Positions 1 to 8,080 of a DNA stretch of 18,989 nucleotides are shown one piece after another (positions within the stretch are counted from its first letter, which is position 1; each line of letters starts with the position of its first letter). Below the pieces are notes generated by a model, which did not search any database, was not told the DNA's origin, and saw nothing but the letters and a program-made list of their open reading frames with translations. Made by a program: the position numbers and the translations under genes. The DNA comes from Pseudomonadota bacterium (lineage in GTDB: Bacteria > Pseudomonadota > Gammaproteobacteria > Steroidobacterales > Steroidobacteraceae): assembly GCA_021820785.1 (NCBI GenBank), contig JAKADE010000012.1:1-18989 (forward strand), written 5' to 3'.

Positions 1-217
1 AGAGGATGGCGGCATCGAGTGCAAAGCGCCGCAGCGGCTGCAGCGTCACTTCCGCGGCGAGTTCCGGGGTGCGCGTCAGGGCCTCGAAGGACACCTTGGC
101 GCGCACCTCGCGGTACTCCGGCAGGTAGCGGCCCGCCTGGCGCATGATCCAGATGGGCGTGTACGGCACCGGCTCGCGGCGGCAGGCGGCGAGGAAGACC
201 GGGGTGTCGGCACTCAT
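1..217 (-). CDS. hemE: Uroporphyrinogen decarboxylase, N-terminal part (cut by window edge)
   Basis: HemE removes four acetate carboxyl groups from uroporphyrinogen III to give coproporphyrinogen III in the cytoplasm. Only the first 72 residues are inside the window; the gene continues beyond position 1. The N-terminus [20 protein letters not shown] is followed by the family signature [17 protein letters not shown] at about residues 20-36, whose arginines contact substrate carboxylates in known HemE structures. The ATG at 217 overlaps the hemB stop as ATGA. No Shine-Dalgarno sequence is visible before it, so translation probably depends on coupling to hemB. It is the last visible gene of the minus-strand heme operon. 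Identity is secure; completeness cannot be judged. Confidence 0.96.
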   Translation of the reverse strand, partial: MSADTPVFLAACRREPVPYTPIWIMRQAGRYLPEYREVRAKVSFEALTRTPELAAEVTLQPLRRFALDAAIL

Positions 218-1191
218 GCGCCGAGCCAGCGCGCCACCTGGGGCGCGAAGTAGGTAATGATGAGATCGGCGCCGGCGCGGCGGATGCCGGTCAGCGTCTC
301 GAGCACCGCGGCGCGCTCATCGATCCAGCCGCGCTCGGCGGCCGCCTTGATCAGGCTGTACTCCCCGCTCACCTGGTAGGCCACGACCGGCAGACGTACC
401 GCATCGCGCACCTGACGGATGATGTCGAGATAGGGGCCGGCGGGTTTGACCATCACCAGGTCGGCGCCTTCGGCCACATCGAGCAGCACTTCGTGCAGCG
501 CTTCGCGTCCGTTGGCCGGGTCCATCTGATAGCTGCGCCGGTCGCCAAAGGCCGGAGCGGATTCGGCGGCTTCGCGGAACGGGCCATAGAACGCCGAGGC
601 GTACTTCGCCGCGTAGGACACGATCGGCGTCATCGAGAACCCTTCGCGGTCGAGCAGCGCGCGGATCGCCTGGACGCGCCCGTCCATCATGTCGCTCGGC
701 GCGACCGCATCGGCGCCGGCGCGGGTGTAGTTCAGCGCCACCTGCGCGAGCGTCTGCACCGAGGAGTCGTTGTCGATCACCCCGCCGGGGCGCACGTGGC
801 CGCAGTGGCCGTGGTCGGTCGCCCCGCACAGGCACACGTCCGCCCACACCTGCAGCGTCGGGCAGGCCGCCTTGATCGCGGCGATGGCCTCGGCGGCGAG
901 CCCGTGCGGATCGAGGGCGGCGCTCGCCTCGGCGTCCTTGTGGTCCGGCGCGGCGAACAGCAGCACCGCCGGCAGGCCCGCCTGCTCGATGGCGCGCGCC
1001 TCTTTCACAGCCTCGTCCACCGACAGCTGGCAGACCCCGGGCATGCTCTGCACCGGATGGCGCACGCTGCGGCCGGGCACGACGAACAACGGATAGATCA
1101 GCTGATCGGGCGTGAGACGCGTCTCGCGCACCATGCGCCGCCACAGGTCCGATTGGCGGGTGCGGCGCGGTCTGACGGCAGGGAAGTTCAT
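214..1191 (-). CDS. hemB: Delta-aminolevulinic acid dehydratase (porphobilinogen synthase)
   Basis: HemB condenses two 5-aminolevulinate molecules into porphobilinogen. The protein is 325 aa, a normal family length. The Schiff-base lysines are visible at K196 ([14 protein letters not shown]) and K249 ([12 protein letters not shown]). The zinc-binding cysteines C120, C122 and C130 in [14 protein letters not shown] mark the Zn-dependent class, in contrast to Mg-dependent enzymes that carry aspartates there. The frame stays open upstream for about 100 codons, but that stretch has no HemB similarity and lies over hemD. The start [10 protein letters not shown] at 1191 is preferred because it has a GAGG ribosome-binding sequence 9 nt upstream and overlaps the hemD stop as ATGA. 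It overlaps hemE by 4 nt. Confidence 0.98.
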   Translation of the reverse strand: MNFPAVRPRRTRQSDLWRRMVRETRLTPDQLIYPLFVVPGRSVRHPVQSMPGVCQLSVDEAVKEARAIEQAGLPAVLLFAAPDHKDAEASAALDPHGLAAEAIAAIKAACPTLQVWADVCLCGATDHGHCGHVRPGGVIDNDSSVQTLAQVALNYTRAGADAVAPSDMMDGRVQAIRALLDREGFSMTPIVSYAAKYASAFYGPFREAAESAPAFGDRRSYQMDPANGREALHEVLLDVAEGADLVMVKPAGPYLDIIRQVRDAVRLPVVAYQVSGEYSLIKAAAERGWIDERAAVLETLTGIRRAGADLIITYFAPQVARWLGA

Positions 1192-2003
1192 GACGAAGGC
1201 CTCGATTCGGCGCTCGGCGCCGGTGCAGATTCGGGGTCCGCCGCAAGCGAACCCGGGGACGCTCCTCGGTGCAGCGCGCGGCAGGCGAGCGCAAGGGCGC
1301 GCAGCGTGGGAGCAGATGCCGTCACGGCCGTCACGCCGCGCGAGGCGAGCTGGCGCGCAGTGGTCGGTCCGATGGCGAGTGCCGGTGCATCGGTGAGCAG
1401 TTGCGAGAAGTCTCGCTCGCCGAGCGCATGTTCCAGCTCGGTCACGGCCGAGGGGCTCGCGAAGGTCACCGCGCCGACGCCCCGGCGGGCGATCCAGCGG
1501 CGGCACTCGCTGACATCGAGCGCACTGGCCGTCGTACGGTACACGATGCAGCTCACCACCGCTGCGCCGAGCTGCTGCAGCCCCGCCGACAGCGTGGGCA
1601 GGGCGCGCGAGCCGGCCGGGTGCAGCACGCGCTGGCCGCGCACACCGGCTGCGGCGAGTGCGGCGAGCAGACTCTCCGCACCGCCGGACCCGATCAGATC
1701 GACCCGCCAGCCGCGCTCGCGCAGCGCCTCGGCGGTCGAGGGGCCGACGGCGCCGATGCGTGCGCGCGGCGGCGCCGGCAGCGCATCGGTGAGCGCTTCC
1801 ACGGCATGCGCACTCGTGAAGACGATCCAGTCAAACGTGTCGACCGCCTCGCGCGCCTCGCGCCACGTGTCGGGCGCGGCCGGTTCGATGTTGATCACGG
1901 GCCAATGCAGTGCCGCGAGACCGACGCGGGCCAGCTCGCCGCTCAAGCCGCTGCCGGGCGCTTCGGCGCGCGTCACGACGACCGGTCGGGCGGCATCCTT
2001 CAC
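1188..2003 (-). CDS. hemD: Uroporphyrinogen-III synthase
   Basis: HemD cyclises hydroxymethylbilane to uroporphyrinogen III with inversion of ring D. The predicted protein is 271 aa with the usual two-lobe pattern: an N-terminal strand RPVVVTRA, WIVFTSAHAVEAL around residues 60-72, IGAVGPSTAEALRERGW near 84-100, and a late AVTFASPSAVTEL and ALAIGPTTARQLASRG. The family is poorly conserved, so operon position adds weight. The GTG start at 2003 overlaps the hemC stop (GTGA) and has AGGA 9 nt upstream; a longer reading through hemC sequence is rejected. The last 27 or so residues are rich in Ala, Ser and Pro and form an apparent unstructured tail. It overlaps hemB by 4 nt. Confidence 0.93.
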   Translation of the reverse strand: MKDAARPVVVTRAEAPGSGLSGELARVGLAALHWPVINIEPAAPDTWREAREAVDTFDWIVFTSAHAVEALTDALPAPPRARIGAVGPSTAEALRERGWRVDLIGSGGAESLLAALAAAGVRGQRVLHPAGSRALPTLSAGLQQLGAAVVSCIVYRTTASALDVSECRRWIARRGVGAVTFASPSAVTELEHALGERDFSQLLTDAPALAIGPTTARQLASRGVTAVTASAPTLRALALACRALHRGASPGSLAADPESAPAPSAESRPSS

Positions 2004-2953
2004 GCGTTTGCATCCTGCTGCGCGGCGCGCTGGGCAGCGATCAGCCGGCCGGCGCCCTGCGCAATCAGGGTTTCGGCCAGGCGCTCCCCGAGTGCACGCG
2101 CTTCGGCGGCCTGCGCCGGCGCGCTGCCCGTGGCGCTGAGGCTGCTGCGGCCATCGAGTGCGCACACCACGGCGCGCAGAGTGAGTTCGGAGCCTCCGAG
2201 GGTAGAGAAGACCCCGAGCGGCACCTGGCAGCCGCCCTCGATGCGGCGCAGCAGCGCACGCTCGGCCGTGGCGGCGAGCCGTGTGGGGGTGTGCTCGAGC
2301 CGGCTCACCCAGGCGCGCGTGTCCGTGTCGCGCTCGCGGGTGCAGATGCCGATGGCGCCTTGCGAGACCGCGGGCGGGAAATCCTCAGGCGAGAGCCGCT
2401 CGCTGATGTGCGCCTCGAGCCCGAGGCGCTTGAGGCCCGCGGCGGCCAGCACGATCGCATCGTACTCGCCGCGCTCGAGCCGTTCGATGCGGGTTGGCAC
2501 ATTGCCGCGCAGTTCCAACAGCTTCAGATCCGGCCGTAACCGGGCGAGGAACGCACGGCGGCGCAGGCTGCTGGTGCCGACTCGCGCGCCGGCCTCGAGC
2601 GCCGCGAGCGACGTGCCGTGTGGGCTCACCAGCGCATCGAGCGGATCCTCGCGCTCGAGCACGGCGGGGAGCGCAAGTCCGGGCTCGAGCTCGGTGGGCA
2701 GATCCTTCAGGCTGTGCACGGCCAGGTCGATGCGCCCGTCGATGAGCGCGCGGTCGAGCTCCTTGGTGAAGAACGCCCGACCGCGCACCGCCCACAGCGG
2801 CACTTCGGTCTGCAGATCCCCGGTGGTGACGATGGGCACCAGTTCGATCGCGGGCGCGCCCGGCAGGGCGCGCAGGAGCGCCTCGACGTGCCGCGCCTGC
2901 CACAGCGCGAGCGCCGAGGCGCGGGTGCCGATGCGCAGTACGTTCCCGGTCAT
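2000..2953 (-). CDS. hemC: Porphobilinogen deaminase (hydroxymethylbilane synthase)
   Basis: HemC polymerises four porphobilinogens into hydroxymethylbilane on a covalent dipyrromethane cofactor. The 317-aa protein starts MTGNVLRIGTRASALALWQA. Catalytic D84 sits in HSLKDLPT and the cofactor-attaching cysteine is C242 in RRIEGGCQVPLG; both numbers coincide with those of the E. coli enzyme. Basic residues that line the active site are seen in GTSSLRRRAFL and LRGNVPTRI. The start at 2953 overlaps the preceding regulator stop as ATGA and has GAGG about 8 nt upstream. The frame is open further upstream, but those codons lie in the regulator gene and have no HemC similarity. The stop overlaps the hemD GTG. 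Confidence 0.98.
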   Translation of the reverse strand: MTGNVLRIGTRASALALWQARHVEALLRALPGAPAIELVPIVTTGDLQTEVPLWAVRGRAFFTKELDRALIDGRIDLAVHSLKDLPTELEPGLALPAVLEREDPLDALVSPHGTSLAALEAGARVGTSSLRRRAFLARLRPDLKLLELRGNVPTRIERLERGEYDAIVLAAAGLKRLGLEAHISERLSPEDFPPAVSQGAIGICTRERDTDTRAWVSRLEHTPTRLAATAERALLRRIEGGCQVPLGVFSTLGGSELTLRAVVCALDGRSSLSATGSAPAQAAEARALGERLAETLIAQGAGRLIAAQRAAQQDANA

Positions 2954-3675
2954 GATTCGGCCTCGATGAGAAAGCGGTAGCCCACGCCCCAGACGGTGAG
3001 GAAGTGGCGCGGGTTGGCCGGGTCGCGCTCGAAGCGCCGCCGCAGCCGCAGGATGAAGTTGTCGACGGTGCGGGTGGAGGGAAACACGTCGTAGCCCCAC
3101 ACGCGCTCGAGCAGGTCCTCGCGCGAGACGATCTGCCCGGGGTGCTCGGCGAGCACCTTCAGGATCATCGCCTCCTTCTCGGTGAGCTCCTGCGTCAGGC
3201 CGTTCCAGGCCCGGGCGCGGAAGGCGCGAAAGTCGACCTCGTTCTCCCCGAAGCGCAGCACGGAGGTCTCCGCGGCGGCGCTGTGGTACCAGTCCCAGCG
3301 GCGCAGGATGGCGCGCACCCGCAGCAGCAGCTCCTTCAGGTGAAAGGGCTTCGGCAGGTAGTCATCGCCGCCGGCCTCCAGGCCGCGCACCCGGTCGGCC
3401 GGATCGCCGCGCGCGGTCAGGAACAGCACCGGGGTATTGTCGCCGCGCTCGCGCAGCGTGCGGCATACCGTGAACCCGTCGAGCTCCGGCAGCATGACGT
3501 CGAGCAGCACGAGCGCGTAAGCGTCCGTCTCGAGCGCCTCCAGCGCGGCGCGGCCATTGTCGACCCGGTCGACGGCATAGCCCTCGGCACGCAGGTTCTC
3601 GACCACGCCGGCGGCGAGGTGCGGATCATCTTCGACCACCAGGATGCGGTGGACCGTCTCGCTTGCGGCGTTCAT
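2950..3675 (-). CDS. OmpR/PhoB-family response regulator embedded in the heme operon
   Basis: This is a 241-aa DNA-binding response regulator. The receiver domain (about residues 9-122) shows the acidic pair E15/D16 in ILVVEDD, the phosphoacceptor D59 in LVLLDVMLPELDG, T87 and K109 in YLPKP. The C-terminal winged helix (about 145-238) has LTEKEAMILKVLAEHPGQIV and RTVDNFILRLRRRFE, typical of OmpR/PhoB output domains. The start MNAASETVHR at 3675 has a GGAG element 6 nt upstream and overlaps the kinase stop as ATGA. The kinase upstream is its evident partner. A 4-nt overlap with hemC on the other side ties it to tetrapyrrole genes, so control of heme synthesis or a response to heme or metal status is plausible. 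No target site was identified. Confidence 0.95.
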   Translation of the reverse strand: MNAASETVHRILVVEDDPHLAAGVVENLRAEGYAVDRVDNGRAALEALETDAYALVLLDVMLPELDGFTVCRTLRERGDNTPVLFLTARGDPADRVRGLEAGGDDYLPKPFHLKELLLRVRAILRRWDWYHSAAAETSVLRFGENEVDFRAFRARAWNGLTQELTEKEAMILKVLAEHPGQIVSREDLLERVWGYDVFPSTRTVDNFILRLRRRFERDPANPRHFLTVWGVGYRFLIEAES

Positions 3676-4766
3676 GCCGACTCCGCCGGCGCCGCCGGCC
3701 AGACCAACACGAAGCGCGAGCCCTGGCCGGCGCCGGCGCTCTCGGCGCTCACCCGCCCACCCATCAGATGCATCAGCCGCCGCACGATATACAGTCCCAG
3801 CCCCGTGCCGTGATAGCTGCCACCGCCCGGCTGCAGCCGCGTGAATTTCTCGAACAGGCGCACCCCGTCGGCCGGCCGGAAGCCCACGCCGGTGTCGCTC
3901 ACCGTCAGCTCCACGGACCCCTCGGCGCGCCGTGCCGCAAACACGATATGTCCGCCACCGACCGGTGCGACGGCGGCGAGCGCATTGTCGAGCAGGTTGC
4001 GCAGCACGACGTCGAGGGCGAGCGGATCGGCGAGCACCACCAGTCCCGGGTCGATCTCGGTGGTGATCTTGATGTGCGCCTGAGTGGCGCGCTCTTCGGC
4101 CGAGGCGCTCGCACGGCGCACGGCGCTCGCCAGATCGACCGGCTCGTGACGCAGCTCGACGCGGCCGCGATCCAGGCGCGCACTCTCGAGGATGCGGCTC
4201 ACCATGCCTTCCATCCGCTCGAGATCCGCGAGCATCCGCTCGGTGAGCACCCGGGTCTGCTGGGCCGACGCCGGGCGCAGCGCGAGCGTCTCGAGCGACA
4301 GCTGCAGGCTCGCAAGCGGCGTCTTGAACTGATGGGACACCATGGCGAGGAAGTTGTCCTGCTCGAGCATCACCAGCGCTTCGGCGCGCAGCGCGAGCGC
4401 AATGACCACGATGCAGGCCCCGAGTGCCAGCAGGAAGAACGCGCCCTCCCAGGCGTACTGCTCGATGCGCAGGTGCTCCTCGCTGAGCAGGCGATGCTCC
4501 GCGGCGGGACTCGGGCGCGCCCCGTCGGGCGTCAGCTCCACCCCGGGTAGCAGCGCCTGGACGCGCGCGACCGGCACGCCGGCGACGAGCAGCGCGCGCG
4601 CCGCGGCGGCCTGCTGCTGGTATGCGCGCTGCAGTTCGGCGACCTTCTCCACCGCGTAGCGGTGCTGATCGTAGATCCACCAGCCCACCTGCACGGTGCA
4701 GACGAGCACCAGCACCATGACGGTGATCTGCAGGACGCGCGGGACTTTGATCGCCCGTTGAGTCAT
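3672..4766 (-). CDS. Membrane sensor histidine kinase embedded in the heme operon
   Basis: A 364-aa sensor kinase. There are two membrane segments (about residues 11-31, ending VQVGWWIY, and 106-127), which bracket an approximately 75-residue presumed periplasmic sensor region with no recognised domain. There is no clear HAMP domain. The HisKA motif NFLAMVSHQFKTPLASL carries phosphorylatable H145. The ATPase domain shows an N box (VLRNLLDNALAAV), G1 (VSDTGVGF), an F box (LFEKFTRLQ) and G2 (GTGLGLYIVRRL). It overlaps hemL upstream and the OmpR-type regulator downstream, each by 4 nt as ATGA. The small sensor region next to heme enzymes suggests an envelope signal tied to heme demand, but the ligand is unknown. 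Confidence 0.94.
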   Translation of the reverse strand: MTQRAIKVPRVLQITVMVLVLVCTVQVGWWIYDQHRYAVEKVAELQRAYQQQAAAARALLVAGVPVARVQALLPGVELTPDGARPSPAAEHRLLSEEHLRIEQYAWEGAFFLLALGACIVVIALALRAEALVMLEQDNFLAMVSHQFKTPLASLQLSLETLALRPASAQQTRVLTERMLADLERMEGMVSRILESARLDRGRVELRHEPVDLASAVRRASASAEERATQAHIKITTEIDPGLVVLADPLALDVVLRNLLDNALAAVAPVGGGHIVFAARRAEGSVELTVSDTGVGFRPADGVRLFEKFTRLQPGGGSYHGTGLGLYIVRRLMHLMGGRVSAESAGAGQGSRFVLVWPAAPAESA

Positions 4767-6052
4767 GCGACCGCCGCGAACGCGTGCTGCAGTCCGCGAA
4801 TCAGCGTTTGCACGTCCGCGTCCTGGTGCGCGAGCGACAGGAAGCAGGCCTCGTAGGCCGAGGGCGGGAAGTAGATGCCCTGCTCGAGCAGCGCGTGGAA
4901 CAGTCGCCCGTAGCGCGCGCTCGCGCGCTCCTCGAGCGCCGCTGCCGTGCGCGGTGCGCCACCGCCGTGCATCGACAGCCAGAAGAGCGAGCCGACCCGC
5001 ACCAGGTGCACCGGAAAGGGCGCGGCGGCCAGCACCGGCCGCAGCGCGGCCTCGAGCGTCTCGCCGAGCGACTCGAGCCGCTGCCAGCCGTTCTCCCGCG
5101 CCAACACGTCGAGCGTCGCGATCCCGCTCGCCATGGCCACCGGGTTGCCGGAAAGCGTGCCGGCCTGGTAGGTATCGCCGTCCGGCGCAAGTCGCGCCAT
5201 TAGGGCCCGCGGGCCGGCGAACGCGCCGACCGGCAGGCCGCCGCCGATCACCTTGCCGAAGGTGGCGAGGTCCGGCGTGATGCCGAGCCGCTCGGCCGCG
5301 CCACCGCGCGCCAGCCGGAACCCCGAGATCACCTCATCGAAAATCAACAGCGTGCCGTGCGCCCGCGTCAGCTCGCGCAGCCGCTCGAGGAACTCGCGCC
5401 GCTGTGGCAGCAGGCCATGGTTGGCCGGCACCGGTTCGATGATGACCGCCGCGATCTGGGCCCCTTCGCGCGCCAGCAGCGCCGCAACGGCCGCCTCGTC
5501 GTCGAGCGGAAGCACGCGCGTGCAGGCGGTGAACGGCTCGGGGACACCGGCCGAGGAGGGCCGTCCGAACGTGGCGAGCCCCGAGCCGGCCGCGACCAGC
5601 AGGTGATCCGCATGGCCGTGATAACAGCCGGAGAACTTCACGATCAGGTCCCGCCCGGTGACGGCGCGCGCCAGGCGAATGGCGCTCATCACCGCTTCGG
5701 TGCCGGAGGAGACGAAGCGCACCTGTTCGACTCCCGGGTAGGCGGCCACGACGCGCTCGGCGAGTTCCACCTCACCGGCGCAGGGTGCGCCGAAGGTGGT
5801 GCCGCCGGCGGCGGCCGTGCCGATCGCGCGGATCACCTCCGGGTGGGCGTGGCCCAGGATCAGCGGACCCCAGGAGCCGACGAAGTCGAGGTAACGCCGC
5901 CCGTCGGCATCGATGAGGTACTGACCCTCGCCGCGGGCGATGAACAAGGGGGTGCCGCCGACGGCGCGGAAGGCCCGCACGGGCGAGTTGACGCCACCGG
6001 GGATGACCGCGCGGGCGCGGGCGTAGAGCTGTTCGGAACGCGGATGGTTCAT
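4763..6052 (-). CDS. hemL: Glutamate-1-semialdehyde 2,1-aminomutase
   Basis: HemL converts glutamate-1-semialdehyde to 5-aminolevulinate using pyridoxamine/pyridoxal phosphate, the second step of the C5 route, and takes the unstable product of HemA. The 429-aa protein has a normal length and begins MNHPRSEQLYARARAVIPGG followed by VNSPVRAF. The PLP-binding lysine is K267 in TFGKVIGGGLPVGAF, and the cofactor-ring aspartate is in LIFDEVISGFR (D239). FVSSGTEAVMSAIRLAR and SGCYHGHAD are further aminotransferase class III motifs. ATG 6052 overlaps the hemA stop as ATGA and no ribosome-binding sequence is evident, so coupling to hemA is likely. Its stop overlaps the sensor kinase start by 4 nt. Confidence 0.98.
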   Translation of the reverse strand: MNHPRSEQLYARARAVIPGGVNSPVRAFRAVGGTPLFIARGEGQYLIDADGRRYLDFVGSWGPLILGHAHPEVIRAIGTAAAGGTTFGAPCAGEVELAERVVAAYPGVEQVRFVSSGTEAVMSAIRLARAVTGRDLIVKFSGCYHGHADHLLVAAGSGLATFGRPSSAGVPEPFTACTRVLPLDDEAAVAALLAREGAQIAAVIIEPVPANHGLLPQRREFLERLRELTRAHGTLLIFDEVISGFRLARGGAAERLGITPDLATFGKVIGGGLPVGAFAGPRALMARLAPDGDTYQAGTLSGNPVAMASGIATLDVLARENGWQRLESLGETLEAALRPVLAAAPFPVHLVRVGSLFWLSMHGGGAPRTAAALEERASARYGRLFHALLEQGIYFPPSAYEACFLSLAHQDADVQTLIRGLQHAFAAVA

Positions 6053-7359
6053 GACGAGTAGGGGGCAGTTCGTTCGGACGATGAGGGGTCGTGCGCACCG
6101 CCGCGGCGGTGCCGATGCGCCTCGCGGAAGAAGGCCTCGAGCACTTCGGCGGTGGTGTGGGGTGCGGCGGCCCGCAGCCCCGAGATGGGCAGATGTACCA
6201 GACTGTGCGCCACGCGCTCGGTGAGCCGGCGCACCGCTTCCTGCTGCGCCGGGGCGAGGTCGTGCAGCTGGGTGCCGAGCGCCCGCTCGGCTTCCTCGGC
6301 GGCGATGCGCTCGAACGTCTCGCGCAGCTCGGCGAGTCGCGGGCCGATGGCGCGGCTCGCCATCTCCGCGCGCAGGCGGGCGAGCTGCTCGTCGATGGCG
6401 GCGCGCACCGGCGCGAGGCGCAGCAGTTCGCCGAGGCGCTGTTCTTCGACGGCCTGGACCAGCTCGTCCATGCCGATACGCTCGACGTGCGCGCGCCGCG
6501 CCGCCTCGGGATCGAGGTTCGGGGGGACGCCGAAGTCGATCGCGAGCGGGCGGTGCGCCGCGGTGAGTCGCTCGAGCGTCGCTTCGCCGAGCAGTGTCGT
6601 GCCGCCGCCGGCGGCGAGGATCAGGCCTGCGACCGGCTCGGGCCGCTCGCGGAACGCCTCGAGTGTCATGGCGCGACCGCCGGTCTCCTCGGCGAACGCT
6701 TCCGCGGCCGCGAGCGTGCGGTTCACGATGAGCAGCGGGACCCCTGCGGCGGTGAGGGCCAGACCGCAGCGGCGCGTCATCGGGGAGACGCCGAGCAGCG
6801 CGACGGCGGGGCGCTCGGCGCCGAGGTGGCGCAGCATGCGATCGACGGCGAGATCGGCGAGCGACGGGGCGCGCACCCCGCAGCTCAGCCGCTGCACGCG
6901 GTTGGCGATGCCGAGCGCCTCGCCCAGCAGCCGGTTCAGCAGCGGGCCGCTGGTACCGGCCTCGCGGGCACTCTCCCAGGCGAGGCGCAGCTGCGCGGCG
7001 ATCTCGCGCTCCCCGGCCTGTGCCGAATCCAGCCCGCAGGCCACCAGCAATACGTGTTCGATCGCGGATTCGCCCGCCCAGGCGCGCAGCAGCCGCGGCG
7101 CATGGCCGGGCGAGGCGGGCTCGCCGCTCAGCTGCTCGAGCACCGCGGCACGCAGGTCGCCGGCCGGGACCCCATCGGCGGTGGCGTAGAGGAGCTCGAC
7201 GCGGTTGCAGGTGCCGAGGTAGAGCAGCTCCGATACCCCGAGCGCTGCGCGCAGCGCCGGCAGGCGCTCCTGCAGCTCGGCGCGCTCGATCGACAGGCGG
7301 GCGACCTGATCGACGCCCGCGTGCCGGTAGGAAATGCCGACGACCCCGATCTGTTCCAT
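6049..7359 (-). CDS. hemA: Divergent glutamyl-tRNA reductase
   Basis: HemA reduces glutamyl-tRNA(Glu) with NADPH to glutamate-1-semialdehyde, the committed step of C5 heme synthesis. The 436-aa protein keeps the catalytic-cysteine motif LYLGTCNRVELL (C51), a histidine at 102 and GLDSAQAGEREI, a variant of the usual GLDSxxxGExQI. The NADPH domain ends in the normal IVNRT, but the glycine loop is VALLGVSPMTRRC (about residues 186-198) rather than the usual GxGxM/G. The N-terminus ISYRHAGVDQVARLSI also departs from common gammaproteobacterial sequences. The C-terminal dimerisation helices (about 300-420) are present. ATG 7359 is chosen by alignment; a GTG at 7398 is possible. No strong ribosome-binding sequence or promoter is evident. 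It is the first gene of the operon. Confidence 0.9.
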   Translation of the reverse strand: MEQIGVVGISYRHAGVDQVARLSIERAELQERLPALRAALGVSELLYLGTCNRVELLYATADGVPAGDLRAAVLEQLSGEPASPGHAPRLLRAWAGESAIEHVLLVACGLDSAQAGEREIAAQLRLAWESAREAGTSGPLLNRLLGEALGIANRVQRLSCGVRAPSLADLAVDRMLRHLGAERPAVALLGVSPMTRRCGLALTAAGVPLLIVNRTLAAAEAFAEETGGRAMTLEAFRERPEPVAGLILAAGGGTTLLGEATLERLTAAHRPLAIDFGVPPNLDPEAARRAHVERIGMDELVQAVEEQRLGELLRLAPVRAAIDEQLARLRAEMASRAIGPRLAELRETFERIAAEEAERALGTQLHDLAPAQQEAVRRLTERVAHSLVHLPISGLRAAAPHTTAEVLEAFFREAHRHRRGGAHDPSSSERTAPYSS

Positions 7360-7406
7360 GGTGCCAAGGACACCACGAATACCCCTTCCAGGTGTCACAG
7401 AATGGT

Positions 7407-7435
7407 CACCGCCCGGGCGGCCCGCCCGCCCGGTG
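7407..7435 (-). terminator. Imperfect GC palindrome between regulator and hemA, possible weak terminator
   Basis: In the 85-nt gap after the NarL-type regulator, CACCG pairs with CGGTG and CGGGCG pairs with CGCCCG. Both arms are interrupted by a symmetric CC/CC mismatch and the loop is three bases. The predicted RNA hairpin is strong, but no T-run follows on the minus strand, so it does not meet the intrinsic terminator pattern. It may partly separate the regulator transcript from the heme operon or be an RNA-stabilising structure. Confidence 0.35.
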
Positions 7436-7444
7436 TGCGTGCCC

Positions 7445-8080
7445 TCAGAGCCGGATCAGCCCGCGCTTGTGCGCCACCGCCACCGCCTCGGTGCGGCTGA
7501 TGGCATCGAGCTTGGTGAGGATCGACTTCACGTGGGTCTTGGCGGTGCCCTCGGTGATCGAGAGCCGCCGTGCGATGTCCTTGTTGCTGCGCCCCTGCGC
7601 GACCAGCTCGAGCACGTCGAGCTCGCGCTCGGTGAGACTGGGCTTGGCCATGCGCTGCAGCGCCTTGGCCGCCACGGTCGAGGAGGTATAGGGACGGTCC
7701 TCGCTCACCGCGCGGATCGCCGAGAGGATCTCAGGTCGCGGCGCATCCTTCAGGATGTAGCCCTTGGCCCCGTGCGAGAGGCACTGGAAGATGTCCTCAT
7801 CGCCGTCGTACGTGGTCATGATGAGCAGGCGCGCCTTGGGATTGATCTCCATCACGCGCTGCACGACCGCGAGGCCATCGCGCTTGGGCATGCGCAGATC
7901 GAGCACCATCACGTCGGGGTGATGTTGCTCGAACAGCGTCAGCGCCGCTTCACCGTCGCCGGCCTCGGCGACGACCTCCATGTCGGGCTGCTGGTTCACC
8001 ATCGCCGCGAGTCCGTCGCGCACCACGGGGTGGTCGTCCGCGAGAATGACCCGGATCTTCTTGTGCAGTTCAGCCGCCAT
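7445..8080 (-). CDS. NarL/FixJ-family response regulator
   Basis: A 211-aa regulator with an N-terminal receiver (about residues 8-125): acidic residues in VILADDHPVVRDG, phosphoacceptor D61 in VMVLDLRMPKRDG, T90 and K111 in GYILKDA. A C-terminal LuxR-type helix-turn-helix (about 145-208) reads LTERELDVLELVAQGRSNKD followed by IARRLSITEGTAKTHVKSIL. The start MAAELHKKIR at 8080 has GGAGA 5 nt upstream and shares one base with the kinase stop (TGATG), so the two genes are translationally coupled. The partner is the cytoplasmic GAF kinase just upstream. Targets are unknown; it lies 85 nt before hemA, so control of the heme operon is possible but not shown. Confidence 0.95.
   Translation of the reverse strand: MAAELHKKIRVILADDHPVVRDGLAAMVNQQPDMEVVAEAGDGEAALTLFEQHHPDVMVLDLRMPKRDGLAVVQRVMEINPKARLLIMTTYDGDEDIFQCLSHGAKGYILKDAPRPEILSAIRAVSEDRPYTSSTVAAKALQRMAKPSLTERELDVLELVAQGRSNKDIARRLSITEGTAKTHVKSILTKLDAISRTEAVAVAHKRGLIRL

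Noticed and set aside
1192..1506. N-terminal extension of the hemB reading frame
   Set aside because: About 100 extra codons lie opposite no HemB homology, are Arg/Pro-rich and overlap hemD; the ATG at 1191 has a ribosome-binding sequence and fits family length.
493..2969. Long plus-strand open frames across hemD/hemC (about 550 codons)
   Set aside because: Compositional shadows of high-GC minus-strand genes; Arg/Ala-rich, no recognisable domain, and the opposite strand carries conserved enzymes.
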